Positions 1 through 9,761 are shown, counted from the first letter of the stretch. The stretch is 64,000 nt of DNA from Primorskyibacter marinus (GCF_003313245.1 NZ_QJSD01000005.1:1-64000), one strand, 5' to 3'. The notes: generated by a model from the letters alone, not told the origin. A program made the numbers and translations.

Positions 1-1
1 C

Positions 2-1276
2 ACAGGATTTTTCACTGAACCGCTTTCTGATCGTGACGCGGATGTATTTGCCGCGATCACGGGCGAGCTTGGCCGCCAGCGCGACGAGATCGAGTTGATC
101 GCCTCCGAGAACATCGTCAGCCGGGCGGTGATGCAGGCGCAGGGCTCTGTGCTGACCAACAAATATGCCGAAGGCTATCCGGGCCGGCGCTATTACGGTG
201 GCTGTGACTGGGTCGATGTGGCCGAAAACCTTGCCATCGACCGCGCCTGCCAGCTGTTTGGCTGCGGCTTTGCCAATGTGCAGCCCAATTCCGGCAGCCA
301 GGCCAATCAGGGCGTGTTCCAGGCGCTGATCAAACCCGGCGACACCATCCTGGGCATGAGCCTCGATGCGGGCGGTCACCTGACCCATGGCGCGCGGCCC
401 AACCAGTCGGGCAAATGGTTCAACTCGGTCCAATACGGCGTGCGCGAGCAGGACAATATGCTGGATTACGATCAGGTTGCGGCGCTGGCGGCGGAACATA
501 AGCCCAAGCTGCTGATCGCCGGTGGGTCGGCGATTCCGCGCCGGATCGACTTTGCCCGGATGCGCGAGATCGCCGACAGCGTGGGTGCCTATCTGCTGGT
601 CGACATGGCGCATTTCGCCGGTCTCGTGGCCGCGGGCGAACATCCCAGCCCCTTCCCGCATGCGCATGTCGCCACCACGACGACGCATAAAACCCTGCGC
701 GGGCCCCGCGGCGGCATGATCCTGACCAATGACGAGGAGATCGCCAAAAAGGTCAACTCGGCGATCTTCCCCGGCATCCAGGGCGGCCCGCTGATGCATG
801 TGATCGCGGCCAAGGCGGTGGCTTTCGGCGAGGCGCTGGACCCCTCCTTCAAGACCTATGCCAAACAGGTCATCGCCAACGCGCAGGCGCTGAGCGACCA
901 GCTGATCAAGGGCGGGCTGGACACGGTCACCCACGGCACCGACACGCATGTGGTGCTGGTCGACCTGCGGCCCAAAGGCGTGAAAGGCAACGCCACGGAA
1001 AAGGCCCTGGGGCGGGCGCATATCACCTGCAACAAGAACGGCGTGCCATTCGATCCCGAAAAGCCGACCGTGACCAGCGGCATCCGGCTGGGCAGCCCCG
1101 CCGGTACCACACGCGGCTTCGGTGAGGCCGAATTCCGCCAGATCGCCGACTGGATCATCCAGGTGGTCGACGGCCTCGCAGCCAACGGCGAAGACGGCAA
1201 CACAGAGGTCGAAGTCAAGATCCGCGCCGAAGTCGAAGCGCTGTGCAAACGCTTCCCGATCTACCCGGACATCTGA
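2..1276 (+). CDS. glyA: Serine hydroxymethyltransferase, 5'-truncated by window edge
   Basis: Interconverts serine and glycine with tetrahydrofolate in the cytoplasm, feeding one-carbon metabolism. The frame is open from base 2, so only a few N-terminal residues lie outside; the visible 424 residues are close to the family length of about 430. A TTG at 95 is inside the gene and is not the start. The motif [14 protein letters not shown] holds the PLP-binding lysine, and the N-terminal motifs ELIASEN and [13 protein letters not shown] are the substrate/PLP signature of the family. It ends with TGA at 1274. No co-directional gene follows closely; gcrA converges on it from 1707. Identification is secure. 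Confidence 0.97.
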   Translation, partial: TGFFTEPLSDRDADVFAAITGELGRQRDEIELIASENIVSRAVMQAQGSVLTNKYAEGYPGRRYYGGCDWVDVAENLAIDRACQLFGCGFANVQPNSGSQANQGVFQALIKPGDTILGMSLDAGGHLTHGARPNQSGKWFNSVQYGVREQDNMLDYDQVAALAAEHKPKLLIAGGSAIPRRIDFARMREIADSVGAYLLVDMAHFAGLVAAGEHPSPFPHAHVATTTTHKTLRGPRGGMILTNDEEIAKKVNSAIFPGIQGGPLMHVIAAKAVAFGEALDPSFKTYAKQVIANAQALSDQLIKGGLDTVTHGTDTHVVLVDLRPKGVKGNATEKALGRAHITCNKNGVPFDPEKPTVTSGIRLGSPAGTTRGFGEAEFRQIADWIIQVVDGLAANGEDGNTEVEVKIRAEVEALCKRFPIYPDI

Positions 1277-1293
1277 AGCGGCATCCAGCACCT

Positions 1294-1316
1294 GCCCCCA
1301 GACAGGCACCGGGGGC
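1294..1316 (+). terminator. Possible glyA terminator hairpin
   Basis: Six-base arms GCCCCC (1294-1299) and GGGGGC (1311-1316) flank an 11-base loop, 18 bases after the glyA stop. There is no good T-run after it, so its role as an intrinsic terminator is uncertain. Confidence 0.35.
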
Positions 1317-1487
1317 GGGGCATAACTTTCCGGCGGACATTCTGACAGGAAACGATGCAGAGACGGGCCGTCCAGAACCAGTCGACCGAGGCTAGAAAAC
1401 CATATTCCAGCCTCCGTCATCCCGAACCCCGCCTTCTCTCGCCAGCCCCTCTTTCAAATTCTCATTGGCAAAAATACTCCGGGGAGT

Positions 1488-1507
1488 GTGAGGGGCTGGC
1501 CCCTCAC
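1488..1507. repeat. Inverted repeat GTGAGGGGC/GCCCCTCAC
   Basis: Nine-base arms (1488-1496 and 1499-1507) are separated by TG. It is preceded by an A-rich GGCAAAAATACTCC stretch at 1467-1480. It resembles the intergenic palindromes common in Rhodobacteraceae; that comparison is from memory. Confidence 0.55.
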
Positions 1508-1545
1508 TCCCGGACCTATCCATGCAACAGAGCTTGGGTCTGCTA

Positions 1546-1603
1546 CCGACCGGGGGCGCGAGGCGGTTCGCCTCGCGCCCCCGGTCGGATCGCTTTGCGA
1601 TCC
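1546..1603. repeat. Long perfect hairpin followed by a second small hairpin
   Basis: Arms 1546-1565 and 1569-1588 are perfect 20-base reverse complements with the 3-base loop GTT. A second hairpin (GGATCGC at 1587-1593, GCGATCC at 1597-1603, loop TTT) overlaps its end by two bases. Position between convergent genes suggests a bidirectional terminator or a repeated palindromic element. Confidence 0.7.
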
Positions 1604-1706
1604 GAAACTGTGTCAAAAGCAGACGGATTGTAAATTCTCAGATCTCAGGGTGCAGGCCGCGTGGCGAGACTATGGCAGACCCATGGCGCTGCAATCAGTC
1701 TGCGTC

Positions 1707-2279
1707 CTAGCGCTTGCGGTCGCGACGCGAAGACATGGGCTGGAACGCCACGCCGACATGCGCCTCGCAATAGGGCTTGCCTGCTTGTACAGGTAGACCG
1801 CAGAACCAGAAGTTATCCGTCGCCGGATCGCCCACGGGCCATTTGCAAGTCCGCTCTGTCAGCTCCATCAAGCTTATTTTCTTGGCCTTTTTCTCGATCT
1901 CGCTGACCTTGGCCAAAGCCTCGGGGCTGATCTCGTTGGCCGAAGGCTGCGGCGGCAGGGGCTGGCCCGCGGGGATGATCGCCTTGCGGATATGCGATAC
2001 CACCGGACGGGTCTCGGGCGCGGGCGCTTCGACGGCGGGCTTGGGTTTGGTTTCCGCCTCGGGGACGGGTTTGGGCTTGGCTGCCGGGGCGGCGGGCTTT
2101 GGCTCTGTCTTGGCAGGGGCGGGCGTCGCGCCGGCACGGTTGGACAGGCCCAGCCGGTGGACCTTGCCGATCACGGCATTGCGGGTCACGCCGCCAAGCT
2201 CTTTGGCAATCTGGCTGGCAGACTGGCCTTCGCTCCACATCTTCGTGAGCAGCTCGACACGTTCATCGGTCCAGGACAT
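1707..2279 (-). CDS. gcrA: GcrA cell-cycle regulator
   Basis: GcrA is an alphaproteobacterial transcription factor that binds RNA polymerase holoenzyme and activates promoters carrying CcrM-methylated GANTC sites. The N-terminal DNA-binding domain is clear (MSWTDERVELLTKMWSEG, then NAVIGKVHRLGLSNRAG), residues about 55-115 are an Ala/Pro/Lys-rich linker, and the C-terminal holoenzyme-binding motif CKWPVGDPATDNFWFCG is intact. At 190 residues the length is slightly above the usual ~175 because of the linker. AAGGAA lies 5 bases before the ATG. A 7-bp hairpin sits about 20 bases upstream in the leader. It stands alone on the minus strand, converging with glyA. Confidence 0.96.
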   Translation of the reverse strand: MSWTDERVELLTKMWSEGQSASQIAKELGGVTRNAVIGKVHRLGLSNRAGATPAPAKTEPKPAAPAAKPKPVPEAETKPKPAVEAPAPETRPVVSHIRKAIIPAGQPLPPQPSANEISPEALAKVSEIEKKAKKISLMELTERTCKWPVGDPATDNFWFCGLPVQAGKPYCEAHVGVAFQPMSSRRDRKR

Positions 2280-2298
2280 GGAAATTCCTTAGGCAAAA

Positions 2299-2321
2299 GG
2301 CGGCCACACTTGGGGGCCGCC
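2299..2321 (-). other. Hairpin in the gcrA 5' leader
   Basis: Arms GGCGGCC (2299-2305) and GGCCGCC (2315-2321) surround a 9-base loop, about 20 bases upstream of the gcrA start codon. It could be a leader structure of gcrA; it has no T-run in either direction. Confidence 0.4.
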
Positions 2322-2398
2322 GGTAAATTCGGATCAGCCCCTATTTTAATCACTGAGCAACGAGTTACAAGGCTAACGCAACCATTGCGGAGAATGAG

Positions 2399-3208
2399 AT
2401 GAGCACTCGACAGGGATTGGCACAGGGCGTCAGGCGGTTCGGACGCTGGAACACCCTTGGGCTGTATACACTTTGTGAACGCGAGGTCCTGCGTTTCGTG
2501 GTGGTCTGGACCCAGACCTTGCTTGCGCCGCTGGTCACGTCGGGGCTGTTTTTGCTGATTTTCACCATCGCAATCGGTCCGCGGCGGGGCGATGTGATGG
2601 GCGTGGCCTTCACGGATTTCATCGCACCGGGCATTCTGATGATGACAGTCATCCAGAACGCGTTCACCAACAGCGCGTCCTCGATCATGGTCTCCAAGGT
2701 GCAGGGCAATATCGTCGACACGCTGATGCCGCCGCTCAGCCCGGCCGAACTGGTCGTGGGCTATATGGTGGGCAGCATTGCGCGCGGGCTGATCGTGGCG
2801 CTGGCCATCGCCCTGGGCCTGGCGCTGGCAACTGGGCTTGTTCCGGCCCATGCGCTTTGGATGCTGGTATTCGTGATCCTGGGATCGGCCCTGATGGGCG
2901 GCATTGGCGTCATCGCGGGTGTTTTTGCGCAGAAATTCGACCAGATGGCGGCAATCACCAACTTCATCATCACGCCGCTCGCTTTCCTGTCGGGCACCTT
3001 CTACTCGGTCGATGCATTGCCTGTCGGCCTGCGCGAGATCACCCATGTGAATCCGATTTTCTATCTGATCGACGGCGTGCGCTACGGGATGATCGGCGTG
3101 TCCGACAGCCCTCCCGCACTGGGTTTGGCGGTCTCGGTGTTTTCTGTTGCCGTTGTCAGTTCCATCGCCTGGATGCTGTTTCGAAACGGGACCCGGCTCA
3201 AGTCCTGA
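2399..3208 (+). CDS. ABC-2 type transporter permease
   Basis: Integral membrane subunit of an ABC-2 exporter, 269 residues with about six hydrophobic segments after a short cytoplasmic N-terminus. The C-terminal region (GTFYSVDALP, then HVNPIFYLIDGVRYGM) is the signature of the NodJ/YadH branch. Its substrate cannot be deduced. An ABC ATPase normally sits next to this kind of permease, but none is present within the window on either side, so the partner must be elsewhere. Its last 11 bases overlap the 3' end of the convergent DMT gene. An alternative ATG lies 5 bases upstream in another frame; the ATG at 2399 matches the family start. Confidence 0.88.
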   Translation: MSTRQGLAQGVRRFGRWNTLGLYTLCEREVLRFVVVWTQTLLAPLVTSGLFLLIFTIAIGPRRGDVMGVAFTDFIAPGILMMTVIQNAFTNSASSIMVSKVQGNIVDTLMPPLSPAELVVGYMVGSIARGLIVALAIALGLALATGLVPAHALWMLVFVILGSALMGGIGVIAGVFAQKFDQMAAITNFIITPLAFLSGTFYSVDALPVGLREITHVNPIFYLIDGVRYGMIGVSDSPPALGLAVSVFSVAVVSSIAWMLFRNGTRLKS

Positions 3209-4079
3209 TCCGGGCCTCGCGCCACGCCAACAGGGCCGCCCCGGCTATAATGACCGTGGCGCCGGTGACAGAGATCGCATCCGGCACCACCTTGAACACG
3301 ACAAAGTCGTAGAGCGTCGCAAAGACCAGCGAGGCGTAGAAAAACGGTGCGACAAAGCTGGCATCGGCCCGTGCCATGGCATTTACGAAACAGAACTGCG
3401 CCGAGGCCATTAGAAGCCCGATCCCCGCCAGCGCCACCCATTGCTGCCAGCTGGGCGGGTGCCAGACGGCAATCACCGCGAGACTGGCAATGCCCAGCCC
3501 GATGGCGTTGTTGATAAACAGGATTTGCAGCACCGGTTCGCGGCCTGACAGGCGCTTGATAAAGATAAGCTCTGCCCCAAGCATCACCGCCGCCGCCAAT
3601 GCCAAAAGCGTCGCAGGCCGAAAACTGTCGGGCGCGGGGCGCAACAGGATCGCCATGCCGATCAGGGCGATCAAGGCTGCGCTCCAGCGCACCGGGCCCA
3701 CCTTTTCGCGTAGAAAGATGATGGCAAAGATCATCCCGAAGACCGGGTTGAGAAAGCTGATCGCGGTCGCATCGGCAAGCGGAATGAAGGCGGCGGCCGC
3801 GAACATCAACGTTACGCCACCCCAGCCGAACACAGATCGCGCTGCATGGGTGGACCATTCCGGACTGTGGATTTTTCTTTGTGTTGCCAAATACGTCACC
3901 GCGATGGCGAGGAAAGCAAACGCAAACCGGCCATGGCTGATCTGCAAAGGATGCAGCGGATCGCCAAGCGCACCCGTCCCGATGGCCTTGGCCAGCAAGG
4001 TTGTGCCCGCCGCGAAGGCAGAGGCGCAGAGCGTCAGAAGGGCTGCGAGGGCGGGATTGGCGGTGGTGGGAATGAACAT
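3198..4079 (-). CDS. DMT-family transporter (EamA domains)
   Basis: Probable metabolite exporter of the drug/metabolite transporter superfamily, 293 residues. Two EamA repeats make about ten transmembrane helices; the first ends near the typical INP-like segment (AISFLNPVFGMIFAIIFLRE) and the second mirrors it. I start at the ATG at 4079 (MFIPTTANPAL), because the longer frame adds 31 polar residues without family support. The gene converges on the ABC-2 permease gene with an 11-bp overlap (3198-3208). The substrate is unknown; members export amino acids, nucleosides or sugars. Confidence 0.87.
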   Translation of the reverse strand: MFIPTTANPALAALLTLCASAFAAGTTLLAKAIGTGALGDPLHPLQISHGRFAFAFLAIAVTYLATQRKIHSPEWSTHAARSVFGWGGVTLMFAAAAFIPLADATAISFLNPVFGMIFAIIFLREKVGPVRWSAALIALIGMAILLRPAPDSFRPATLLALAAAVMLGAELIFIKRLSGREPVLQILFINNAIGLGIASLAVIAVWHPPSWQQWVALAGIGLLMASAQFCFVNAMARADASFVAPFFYASLVFATLYDFVVFKVVPDAISVTGATVIIAGAALLAWREARIRT

Positions 4080-4198
4080 GCGCGCCAGCTTTGCGGGACC
4101 TCGTGGCGATGTGCAAGCCTGTTTGCCGGGGTCGGGAGGGCAATGGGGCAGATTGTGGGTATGCGGTGACACCCCGCTCTGTCACTTGCGCTTGGGCG

Positions 4199-4891
4199 TT
4201 ATTTTCGAGCGGTCACAAGCTGTTGCGTGATGCCTGCCCCCAACAGGTAGATCGACGTGGCCACCAGCCCCCAGATTGCCCAGCTTTGCGGATGAAAGTC
4301 GACCCAGGCTGCCCAGCCGGCGAAAAAGGTCCAGGCCAGAGCGATGGGCAGGGACAGGGCGCGCCAGCGATCCGTCCGCACGGGATGAATGAATTTCAGC
4401 GGCAGGAACATCGCGACCGACAGCACCGCGACCAGTGCAAGAATGATCCAGAAATCCGGACGCGTGGCAAAAAGCACGATCACCAGCATGTTCCAGCAGC
4501 CCGGAAACCCGTTAAAAGAGTTGTCCTCGGTCTTCATTCGGTTGTCGGCAAAATAGAGCGCGCTGGCAAAGGTGATCACGATGATCGCAAACCAGCCGGT
4601 CCAGCCCGGCAGCAGGTCGGATTTGAACAGCGCAAAAGCGGGGATGAACACATAGGTGAGATAGTCGATGATCAGGTCCAGCAGCACCCCGTCAAAGCGC
4701 GGCGCGTTGGTCTTGACGTCGTATTTGCGTGCCAATGGCCCGTCGACACCGTCGACCGCGAAGGCGACGACCAGCCAAAGAAACATCAGATCCCAGCGTT
4801 GGTCCGCAGCCGCCAGCATCGCCAGCATGGCAAAGACCGCCCCTGTGGCCGTCAGGAAATGAACGATAAGCGCACGCGTTTGAATGGTCAT
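4199..4891 (-). CDS. pcs: Phosphatidylcholine synthase
   Basis: Condenses choline directly with CDP-diacylglycerol to give phosphatidylcholine, a pathway typical of alphaproteobacteria. The 230-residue membrane protein carries the CDP-alcohol phosphotransferase signature DG-x2-AR-x(n)-G-x3-D-x3-D, seen as DGPLAR, then G, D and D in FDGVLLDLIIDYL. About eight hydrophobic helices follow. I use the ATG at 4891 (MTIQTRALIVHFL); a TTG 18 bases upstream would extend it by six residues. It depends on choline, so the choline uptake genes at 13.7-16.6 kb are functionally linked. mtaB lies just upstream on the same strand. Confidence 0.93.
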   Translation of the reverse strand: MTIQTRALIVHFLTATGAVFAMLAMLAAADQRWDLMFLWLVVAFAVDGVDGPLARKYDVKTNAPRFDGVLLDLIIDYLTYVFIPAFALFKSDLLPGWTGWFAIIVITFASALYFADNRMKTEDNSFNGFPGCWNMLVIVLFATRPDFWIILALVAVLSVAMFLPLKFIHPVRTDRWRALSLPIALAWTFFAGWAAWVDFHPQSWAIWGLVATSIYLLGAGITQQLVTARK

Positions 4892-4915
4892 GGCACTGTC
4901 ATGGCGCAAAACAGA

Positions 4916-4932
4916 CGGGATTGTAAATCCCG
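4916..4932 (-). terminator. Small hairpin after mtaB
   Basis: CGGGATT (4916-4922) and AATCCCG (4926-4932) with a 3-base loop, 8 bases past the mtaB stop and before pcs. No T-run follows, so termination is uncertain. Confidence 0.35.
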
Positions 4933-4940
4933 CGCGGCGT

Positions 4941-6197
4941 TCACGCTGTCAGACGGTTGCCGTCACGCCCCACTATGGTTGCGGCGAGAATCTGCCCTTC
5001 GGCGTGATCTTGCGCAAACGACACCTCGGTAAATTGTTCGGTCCGTCCCAGTCGCGGCTTTTCCATCAGGATGCGGTGATTGCGGCCGACCTGCGCCTCA
5101 AGGTGGCGCTGCACCTGGGCGTCGCCGGCGGCGCGCAGCCGTGCGGCGCGCTCTTTGATGACGGTGCCGTTGACCTTGTTGGGTATGCGCGCGGCGGGCG
5201 TGCCGGGCCGCGCCGAGTAGGGAAAGACGTGCAGCCATGTCAGGCCGCAGTCTTCGACCAGCTTCAACGAGTTGGCGAAATGCTCTTCGGTTTCGGTCGG
5301 AAAGCCTGCGATGATGTCGGCGCCAAAGGTCATTTCGGGGCGCAGGCGGCGGGCTTCTTCGGTAAAGCGGATGGCGTCGTCGCGCAGATGGCGGCGTTTC
5401 ATCCGTTTCAGGATCAGGTCGTCACCATGTTGCAGCGACAGGTGCAGATGCGGCATCAGGCGCGGTTCGGTCGCGATAGCCTGCATCAGGTTCTCGTCCA
5501 CCTCGATTGAATCGATCGACGAAATCCGCAGGCGCGGAAGATCCGGCACCAGCTTCAGGATGCGCATCACCAGATCGCCCAGACGCGGTGTCGCAGGCAG
5601 ATCCGCACCCCAGCTTGTCAGGTCCACGCCGGTCAGCACGACCTCGTTGAACCCCTTGTCCACCAGCCGCTTGATCTGGTCCACCACGACACCCGCAGGC
5701 ACAGAGCGTGAATTGCCGCGACCGTAGGGGATGATGCAGAAGGTACAGCGGTGGTCACAGCCGTTCTGGACCTGCACATAGGCGCGGTGGCGGCCAAACC
5801 CGTCGATCAGATGTCCTGCCGTTTCGGTCACGGACATGATGTCATTGACCATCACGCGTTCGGTCTGCCCAATGAAATCCGCGGCGAGCGCGGTCCATGT
5901 GTCGGGGCGCATCTTTTCGGTATTGCCGATGACGTGGTCAACCTCGTCCATCGCGGCGAAGGTTTCAGGCTCGATCTGGGCGGCGCAGCCTGTAACGATC
6001 AGACGCGCATCAGGGTTTTCACGGCGCAGGCGACGGATTTCCTGACGCGCCTTGCGCACGGCCTCGGCGGTGACGGCGCAGGTGTTGACGATCACGGCAT
6101 CGTCCAGACCGGCGGCTTCGGACAGCTCGCGCATCGCTTCGGATTCGTAGGCGTTCAGGCGACACCCGAGCGTGGTGAATTTGGGTGGATTGGTCAT
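4941..6197 (-). CDS. mtaB: tRNA t6A37 methylthiotransferase MtaB
   Basis: Radical-SAM enzyme that converts t6A37 to ms2t6A37 in tRNAs reading ANN codons. The 418-residue protein shows the three UPF0004 cysteines (TLGCRLN, VNTCAVT, VTGCAAQ), the radical-SAM cluster motif [15 protein letters not shown] and a C-terminal TRAM-like region. The ATG overlaps the dapF stop by four bases (ATGA, 6194-6197), so the two are probably co-transcribed and coupled. MiaB and RimO are excluded by the conserved spacing and the short C-terminus, but the split is by family resemblance only. Confidence 0.92.
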   Translation of the reverse strand: MTNPPKFTTLGCRLNAYESEAMRELSEAAGLDDAVIVNTCAVTAEAVRKARQEIRRLRRENPDARLIVTGCAAQIEPETFAAMDEVDHVIGNTEKMRPDTWTALAADFIGQTERVMVNDIMSVTETAGHLIDGFGRHRAYVQVQNGCDHRCTFCIIPYGRGNSRSVPAGVVVDQIKRLVDKGFNEVVLTGVDLTSWGADLPATPRLGDLVMRILKLVPDLPRLRISSIDSIEVDENLMQAIATEPRLMPHLHLSLQHGDDLILKRMKRRHLRDDAIRFTEEARRLRPEMTFGADIIAGFPTETEEHFANSLKLVEDCGLTWLHVFPYSARPGTPAARIPNKVNGTVIKERAARLRAAGDAQVQRHLEAQVGRNHRILMEKPRLGRTEQFTEVSFAQDHAEGQILAATIVGRDGNRLTA

Positions 6198-7039
6198 CGG
6201 ACGCTGTCCAGAAAGGCGGGGGTCAACACGCCGTCAAAGACATGCGTGGTGGCTCCGGTCATCCAGACGCCATCTTCGCGCCAGTCGATTTCCAACGCGC
6301 CGCCATCCAGATCAACCCGCACCTTGCGCCCGGTCAGCCCGCGCCGCGCGGCGGCAACGGCTGTCGCGCAGGAGGACGACCCAGAGGCCAGGGTCGGCCC
6401 GACGCCGCGTTCCCAGACCCGCATCCTCAGATGATCGGGGCCGATGATGCTGGCGACCTGCACATTGGTGCGCTCGGGGTATAGCGGGTGGTGTTCATAG
6501 CGGGGGCCGAATTGGTCCAGCGGCACGGCCTCTGCATCCGGCACGAAAAAGGTGCAATGCGGGTTGCCCATGCCGGTGGCCGTCGGGCCGCCCTCGATCG
6601 GCAGTTCCAGCGTGTCCATTTCCTCGGCCAGCGGGATTTCATCCCAATTGAGCTGCGGCGCGCCCATATTGACCGAGGTGATCCCATCTCCCATGTCGCG
6701 CCCCGATAGCGTGCCGCGATCCGTGGTGAGGGTCAGGTTGTCGCGCCCGGTCTCGTCCATCAGGTAACGCGCGATGCAGCGGGTCGCGTTGCCACACGCC
6801 CCGGCGGTAGAGCCGTCGGAATTGTAGAAGGTCAGATGCGCATCACCTGTGCCGCGCGATTCGATCAGGGCAAGCTGGTCAAACCCCACGCCCCGGTGCC
6901 GGTCGGCTATGGCGCGTGCCAGTGCAGGTGTTACCGCAAACCGGCGCACACGGGCATCCAGCACGACAAAGTCGTTGCCCAGCCCGTGCATTTTCATGAA
7001 GGGCAATCCGGTCGTGTCACGCGTATCCATGGCGGGCAT
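6194..7039 (-). CDS. dapF: Diaminopimelate epimerase
   Basis: Converts LL- to meso-diaminopimelate for lysine and peptidoglycan synthesis. The 281-residue protein starts [33 protein letters not shown] is the family N-terminus. Both catalytic cysteines are visible, in [10 protein letters not shown] and [12 protein letters not shown] second ATG three codons in could also be the start. It is the first gene of a pair with mtaB (4-bp overlap). Confidence 0.95.
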   Translation of the reverse strand: MPAMDTRDTTGLPFMKMHGLGNDFVVLDARVRRFAVTPALARAIADRHRGVGFDQLALIESRGTGDAHLTFYNSDGSTAGACGNATRCIARYLMDETGRDNLTLTTDRGTLSGRDMGDGITSVNMGAPQLNWDEIPLAEEMDTLELPIEGGPTATGMGNPHCTFFVPDAEAVPLDQFGPRYEHHPLYPERTNVQVASIIGPDHLRMRVWERGVGPTLASGSSSCATAVAAARRGLTGRKVRVDLDGGALEIDWREDGVWMTGATTHVFDGVLTPAFLDSVR

Positions 7040-7236
7040 ATACGCCTGTCCGGCGGCGCTTTCCAGAGGCGCGGGGCGTCACCGGGCGGAAAGACGACCG
7101 CTGATGGCGTTAATGACGCAGTGAAAAGGGTTGGACGGGTTGCGGCGAGGGAGCTTCGCGGCAATCCCGCTTGCGGCACGGGGCTTCGTCGTTCGGGACG
7201 CTTGCGCTTGGGGCGTGGCGCATTCATGTTGCGGGG

Positions 7237-8007
7237 ATGATCCTTGTCCTTCGCCATATCCGCATGCTTTGCGCGCTATTGTTCTGTGTGGTTGCGCAAT
7301 CGGTTGTGGCCGCAGAGGTGATGGTATTTGCGGCCGCCAGTACCAAGACCGCGCTGGATGATGTGGCCGAAGCCTGGCAGGCGGAGACCGGCAACCGGGC
7401 GGTGATCGCCTATGCCGGAAGTTCGGCGCTGGCGCGGCAGATAGAGCAGGGCGCGCCAGCGGATGTGTTCATCTCCGCCAATGTGGGCTGGATGGATGCT
7501 TTGGACGCGTCAGGCCTGATCGTCGAGGACACGCGTCGTGATTTTCTGGGCAACCGTCTTGTGTTGGTCGCGCATGGGCAGGCGGATCCGGTCGAGATTG
7601 CGCCGGGCATGGATCTGGCAGCAATGCTGGGTGACGGGTGGCTGGCGATGGCGCTGGTCGAGGCCGTCCCGGCGGGCATCTACGGCAAGGCGGCGCTGGA
7701 AACGCTGGACCTGTGGCCGTCGGTCGAAGGTCGGGTGGCGCAGACGGATAATGTGCGCACGGCACTGGCCCTGGTTGCCACGGGAGAAGCGCCGCTTGGC
7801 GTTGTCTATGCGACCGACGCCGTGGCAGAGCCACATGTCAGCGTGATCGGCATCTTTCCGGAGGACACCCACCCGCCTATCGTCTACCCGTTGGCGGCGA
7901 TGTCCGAACGCGATACCCCTTTGACAGTCGCGTTTCTGGATTTTCTGCGCTCGGATGCGGCACGCATGATCTTTGAGCGTGAGGGATTCGGGCTGCTACC
8001 GGACTGA
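7237..8007 (+). CDS. modA: Molybdate-type periplasmic substrate-binding protein
   Basis: Periplasmic binding protein of the ModA family, about 256 residues. A signal peptide (MLCALLFCVVAQSVVAA) is followed by the mature start EVMVFAAASTKTALDDVA, the oxyanion-binding serine motif. YAGSSALARQIEQGAPADVF and the later AQTDNVRTALALVATGEAPLG are also family motifs. Start choice is weak: ATG at 7237 or 7264 both give a signal peptide, and no strong ribosome site is seen. No modB or modC is next to it, which is unusual; the gene converges on betA. Molybdate is the likely ligand, tungstate is possible. Confidence 0.88.
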   Translation: MILVLRHIRMLCALLFCVVAQSVVAAEVMVFAAASTKTALDDVAEAWQAETGNRAVIAYAGSSALARQIEQGAPADVFISANVGWMDALDASGLIVEDTRRDFLGNRLVLVAHGQADPVEIAPGMDLAAMLGDGWLAMALVEAVPAGIYGKAALETLDLWPSVEGRVAQTDNVRTALALVATGEAPLGVVYATDAVAEPHVSVIGIFPEDTHPPIVYPLAAMSERDTPLTVAFLDFLRSDAARMIFEREGFGLLPD

Positions 8008-8059
8008 ACTCGCGACGTATCGGTGCTTGGGATGGGTGATTGGGTCAGGCCGGCGCGAG

Positions 8060-8081
8060 GCCCCGGCTCGGGGGCCGGGGC
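8060..8081. terminator. GC-rich hairpin, copy 1 of a dispersed family
   Basis: GCCCCGGC (8060-8067) and GCCGGGGC (8074-8081) with a 6-base loop TCGGGG, between convergent modA and betA. It has sister copies at 28857-28878 and 31001-31022. Probably a bidirectional terminator, although it lacks a T-run. Confidence 0.6.
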
Positions 8082-8102
8082 GGGTTTCGCTGTGGCGCGG
8101 GG

Positions 8103-9761
8103 TCATCGCTGCGCCTTCTCCCAATCCGGATGTATCCAGGGCTGTGCGTTGGAAGGGGCCAGCATCGCGCCGCCCAGGATATGATCGGCGGCCTTTTCGC
8201 CGACCATGATCGATGGCGCGTTGAGATTGCCGTTGGTGATCTGCGGAAAGACAGAGCTGTCGGCGACGCGCAAACCATCCACGCCGATGACACGGGTTTC
8301 GGGGTCCACAACGGCCAAGGGATCGTCGCCGCGCCCCATCCGGCAGGTGCCGCAGGGGTGATAAGCGCTTTCGACATGTTCACGGATGAACCCGTCCAGT
8401 TCAGCATCGCTTTGGACATCTGCGCCGGGCTGGATCTCCTTGCCGCGATAGGGCGCAAAGACGTCCTGTGCAAAGATCTCGCGCGTCAGACGGATGCAGG
8501 TGCGGAATTCGTCCCAGTCATCGGGGTGAGACATGTAGTTGAACAGGATATTCGGGGCGTCTGCCGGATCAGCGGAGCGCAGCGTGACCGCGCCGCGCGA
8601 TTTGGATCGCATCGGGCCGACATGGGCCTGAAAGCCATGGCCTTCGGCGGCAACCTTGCCGTCATAGCGCACGGCGATGGGCAAGAAGTGGAACTGGATG
8701 TCGGGATAGTCGATGCCTGCGCGGCTGCGGATGAAGCCGGCGCTTTCGAACTGGTTGGACGCGCCAAGCCCGGTGCGGGTGAACAGCCATTGCGCGCCGA
8801 TCATCGCCTTGCCCATCAGGTTCCAGTGCTTGAACAGGCTGACCGGTTGGGTTGCGGCCTGCTGGATATAAAGCTCCAGATGGTCTTGCAGGTTCTGACC
8901 GACGCCCGCACGGTCGGCGACGACCTTGATCCCGTGTTCTGCCAGATGCGCGGCGGGGCCGATCCCTGACAGCATCAGCAGTTTCGGTGAATTGAGCGAC
9001 GACGCGGCGAGGACCACCTCGGCCCGCGCCCCGATCACTTCGGTTGCGCCGCCACGCGTGACCTCGACACCTGTGGCGCGGCCCTCTGTGATCACCACGC
9101 GGCGGGCGAGCGCACGGACCAAGGTGCAATTCTCGCGCTTCAGCGCCGGGCGCAGATAGGCGTTGGCGGCAGACCAGCGCTGGCCCTTCCAGATCGTCGC
9201 GTCATAGGGGCCGAAGCCTTCTTGCTGCCGACCGTTGTAGTCATCCGTAATGGGGTATCCGGCCTGATGGCCTGCCTCGACAAAGGCGCGGGTCAACGGA
9301 TTGGTGCGCGGCCCCCGGCTGACATGCAAGGGGCCGTCCGTCCCGCGCCAGTCAGGGTCGCCGCCATGGCCGCCATCGTGCCAATGTTCCAGCCGCTTGT
9401 AATAGGGCAACACATCGGCATAGGACCAACCGCTTGCGCCCATTTCGGCCCAGGTGTCAAAGTCGCGCGCGTGCCCGCGCACATAGATCATGCCGTTGAT
9501 CGAGGACGATCCGCCGATCACCTTGCCGCGCGGAACAACCAATTGCCGGCCGCCAAGATGCGGTTCCGGCGCGGTGTGATAGCCCCAGTCATAGCGCGCC
9601 ATGTTCATCGGATAGCTGAGCGCGGCGGGCATTTGGATGAACGGGCCGGCATCGGAACCACCATGTTCGATGACGATCACGGAATGCCCGGCCTCTGACA
9701 GCCGGTAGGCCAGCGCACAGCCTGCGCTGCCGGCCCCGACAATGACGTAATCTGCCTGCAT
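8103..9761 (-). CDS. betA: Choline dehydrogenase
   Basis: FAD-dependent GMC oxidoreductase that oxidises choline to betaine aldehyde at the membrane. The protein is 552 residues, the usual BetA length. It shows the N-terminal FAD motif [15 protein letters not shown], the GMC signature [14 protein letters not shown] and the C-terminal catalytic HPCGTCRMG region. The open frame continues 67 codons upstream, but the family start is MQADYVIVG at 9761, with CAGG six bases before it. It is the last gene of betI-betC-betB-membrane protein-betA and overlaps the small gene upstream by one to three bases. Confidence 0.94.
   Translation of the reverse strand: MQADYVIVGAGSAGCALAYRLSEAGHSVIVIEHGGSDAGPFIQMPAALSYPMNMARYDWGYHTAPEPHLGGRQLVVPRGKVIGGSSSINGMIYVRGHARDFDTWAEMGASGWSYADVLPYYKRLEHWHDGGHGGDPDWRGTDGPLHVSRGPRTNPLTRAFVEAGHQAGYPITDDYNGRQQEGFGPYDATIWKGQRWSAANAYLRPALKRENCTLVRALARRVVITEGRATGVEVTRGGATEVIGARAEVVLAASSLNSPKLLMLSGIGPAAHLAEHGIKVVADRAGVGQNLQDHLELYIQQAATQPVSLFKHWNLMGKAMIGAQWLFTRTGLGASNQFESAGFIRSRAGIDYPDIQFHFLPIAVRYDGKVAAEGHGFQAHVGPMRSKSRGAVTLRSADPADAPNILFNYMSHPDDWDEFRTCIRLTREIFAQDVFAPYRGKEIQPGADVQSDAELDGFIREHVESAYHPCGTCRMGRGDDPLAVVDPETRVIGVDGLRVADSSVFPQITNGNLNAPSIMVGEKAADHILGGAMLAPSNAQPWIHPDWEKAQR

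Larger units (their letters stand above)
1277..1706. other. 430-bp convergent intergenic region with stacked inverted repeats
   Basis: No credible gene is seen between the 3' ends of glyA and gcrA. The stretch holds a weak hairpin near glyA, a 9-bp inverted repeat at 1488-1507, a perfect 20-bp inverted repeat with a 3-base loop at 1546-1588 and a 7-bp hairpin at 1587-1603. Short open frames here are low-complexity read-through of these palindromes. Confidence 0.7.
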
